A DNA stretch of 64,000 nt, from NCBI GenBank assembly GCA_040772685.1, contig JAXGXQ010000001.1, positions 496,001 through 560,000 of the forward strand. Reading direction: 5' to 3'. Positions 62,818 through 64,000 of this stretch are shown here, in pieces. Numbering within the stretch: the stretch's first letter is position 1; every line of letters begins with the position of its first letter. Source of the DNA: JAXGXQ01 sp040772685 (GTDB lineage Bacteria; Bacillota; Clostridia; Saccharofermentanales; UBA5734). Below the pieces are notes generated by a model. The model ran no database searches. It was given only the letters and a program-made list of their open reading frames with translations, and was not told the origin of the DNA. The translations under genes and the position numbers were made by a program.

Positions 62818-64000
62818 TTACCCATTGCCCTTGTTGCCTTGACCGGGTTTTGTGTTTGTGCCGCTTGAGCTTGCAGTAGTTGTCGGCTTGGTAGTCGTTG
62901 ATTTGGTAGTTGTCGGCTTGGTAGTCGTTGGCTTGGTGGTCCCCTCCGTTGTTGGTGTCGGGCTCGGCGCCGGCGTTGGCTGCGGGTTCTTGATTTCGTT
63001 ATATTCCTGCTGGGTTCCCACTAGCAGATTTATGCTGTCATTAAGCGCGACCTGAACGTTCGGTGCCGGTTCCTGATCAATGATATACAGCGCGGTTTCC
63101 GGCAGTGCGCGGCTTTCTTCACTCGCATAGCTGATTGTAATGTTAGTTGCCTTATGCAGTTCCAGCATCGTGCGCGCAGTGGCAAGGGTCATGCGGTCAA
63201 GCACCGGCATCGAGAAAAACGGCACTGGTGTTGGGGAAGGGTTGAGGAAGTTGGCATAATCCTGCGGGGTACCATAAGTCAGGCTCACTACCGAATTGGC
63301 GACTACCGGGGTATCCGGCGCCGGTTTCTGGCTGATTACAACACGGTTTGCCTCCGGCACCTCAATTTTTTGCTGGGTTATCGGATCAACAGTAACACTG
63401 ACAGTTGAGCCCAGCACAAGTTTCAGCTCGATCAGTTTGGTTTTCGCGGCAGAATATGGCTGACCAACAAAATTCGGCAGCTTAACAATTTGCATCCCCT
63501 GGCTGACCATGACAGTAATATTGCCGCCGCGCGGCAGTTTCTCCCCTGCTGCAGGTATGGTACGGATAACCCGTCCTTCGGTGACATCGGAAAACTCCTG
63601 CTGGATGATTACATTAAAGCCAAAGGTGGTTGAAAGCTCAGCCTGTGCCCGCTCAGCAGTCTGGCCGGCGTAATCTGGTATTGCCAGCATTTCCTGCCCG
63701 CCGCTGACCACCAGACTGAGGGTGGCTGTGTTGGGTTTAATTACGATGCCCTCACCTGGATTCTGGTCGATAATAATTCCGGGCAATACAGTTTGATCGT
63801 CTACATACTTGACGGTGAAGTCAATTTCGTCTGCCTTGAGTTTCTTTTCTACTTCTGAAATCTCTTTGCCAATATAGTTCTCGAGTTCGTATGTGCGTCC
63901 GGGGTCAGCCTTTATGTTGCTGGAAAGCCGGCGCCAGGCCCAGGTGCCGACCGACATCAAAAAGACAATCGACAGTACGATGATCGCCAGCACAATAATG
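62818..64000 (-). CDS. prkC: Membrane Ser/Thr protein kinase (PrkC/Stk type), PASTA-domain end; 5' part outside window
   Basis: 394 codons open to the right edge; the kinase domain would lie beyond it. Seen here: a membrane helix (VLAIIVLSIVFLMSVGTWAW), then extracellular PASTA repeats at about 40-108 (GIIIDQNPGEGIVIKPNTA), 108-175 (PAAGEKLPRGGNITVMVSQG), 175-255 (NRVVISQKPAPDTPV), and a fourth, degenerate one at about 275-335. PASTA domains sense muropeptides. A Pro/Thr/Lys-rich, tandemly repeated tail (TTKPTTTKPTTT) reaches the stop and probably spans the wall. The rsgA-rpe-thiN context supports PrkC; without the kinase part a penicillin-binding protein is a remote alternative. Confidence 0.85.
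   Translation of the reverse strand, partial: IIVLAIIVLSIVFLMSVGTWAWRRLSSNIKADPGRTYELENYIGKEISEVEKKLKADEIDFTVKYVDDQTVLPGIIIDQNPGEGIVIKPNTATLSLVVSGGQEMLAIPDYAGQTAERAQAELSTTFGFNVIIQQEFSDVTEGRVIRTIPAAGEKLPRGGNITVMVSQGMQIVKLPNFVGQPYSAAKTKLIELKLVLGSTVSVTVDPITQQKIEVPEANRVVISQKPAPDTPVVANSVVSLTYGTPQDYANFLNPSPTPVPFFSMPVLDRMTLATARTMLELHKATNITISYASEESRALPETALYIIDQEPAPNVQVALNDSINLLVGTQQEYNEIKNPQPTPAPSPTPTTEGTTKPTTTKPTTTKSTTTKPTTTASSSGTNTKPGQGNKGNG

Noticed and set aside
62870..62945. CRISPR-like or regulatory tandem repeat
   Set aside because: It is coding DNA in frame with the kinase tail and the units are short and contiguous without spacers.

Overview
The window looks like a chromosomal segment of a Gram-positive anaerobe of the Bacillota (Clostridia-type); this is inferred from gene content, not from a search. 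The supporting signs are the infC-rpmI-rplT-trmH cluster with an attenuator-type leader, the prkC-rsgA-rpe-thiN run, a ClpE-type ATPase with an N-terminal zinc finger, Trk potassium uptake, and strong AGGAGG-type ribosome binding sites. Most genes lie on the minus strand. Base composition is roughly balanced except for an AT-rich stretch at about 14.1-17.3 kb.

Layout. 0-6.4 kb: ruvC (runs off the left edge), an O-antigen ligase/polymerase-like membrane protein, an unrecognised 426-residue protein, and a 988-residue three-helix membrane protein with a huge coiled-coil tail. The last three form one tightly coupled operon. 7.0-7.5 kb: a type IV major pilin with its own promoter and terminator. 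7.5-21.2 kb: a mobile-element island with two 'Russian-doll' nests. The first is an IS256-type element interrupted by an IS21-type element, itself interrupted by a second IS21-type element. The second is an IS110-type element interrupted by a third IS21-type element. All three IS21 boundaries can be read from inverted ends and target duplications. Between the nests lies an AT-rich graveyard of decayed genes, including a PIN-like membrane protein.

21.5-32.0 kb: a type IV pilus operon in the order pilB, pilT, pilC, pilM, pilN, pilO, a PilX-like gene, a prepilin fused to a von Willebrand A domain, and a prepilin with Ig-like domains. It is convergent with the pilin gene, and the island sits between them. 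No prepilin peptidase gene is in the window. 32.2-34.5 kb: an intact IS1634-type transposase gene bracketed by a duplication of the 3' end of a tRNA-Lys gene. 34.6-39.4 kb: uxaC, an MBL-fold hydrolase, an FAD dehydrogenase and a frameshifted DUF975 gene.

39.6-64 kb: mostly housekeeping: argJ, a small GNAT protein, a uvrA-clpE pair, a five-gene peptide/nickel-type ABC importer, tRNA-Glu, citrate synthase, trkA-trkA-trkH, trmH, rplT, rpmI and infC (probable AUC start), an aminotransferase, thiN, rpe, rsgA and the PASTA-domain end of a Ser/Thr kinase.

The strongest leads are the long-tailed membrane protein operon (reminiscent of ZorA-type MotA homologues but with no visible ZorB or ZorD), the nested IS21 insertions, and the modular VWA pilin.
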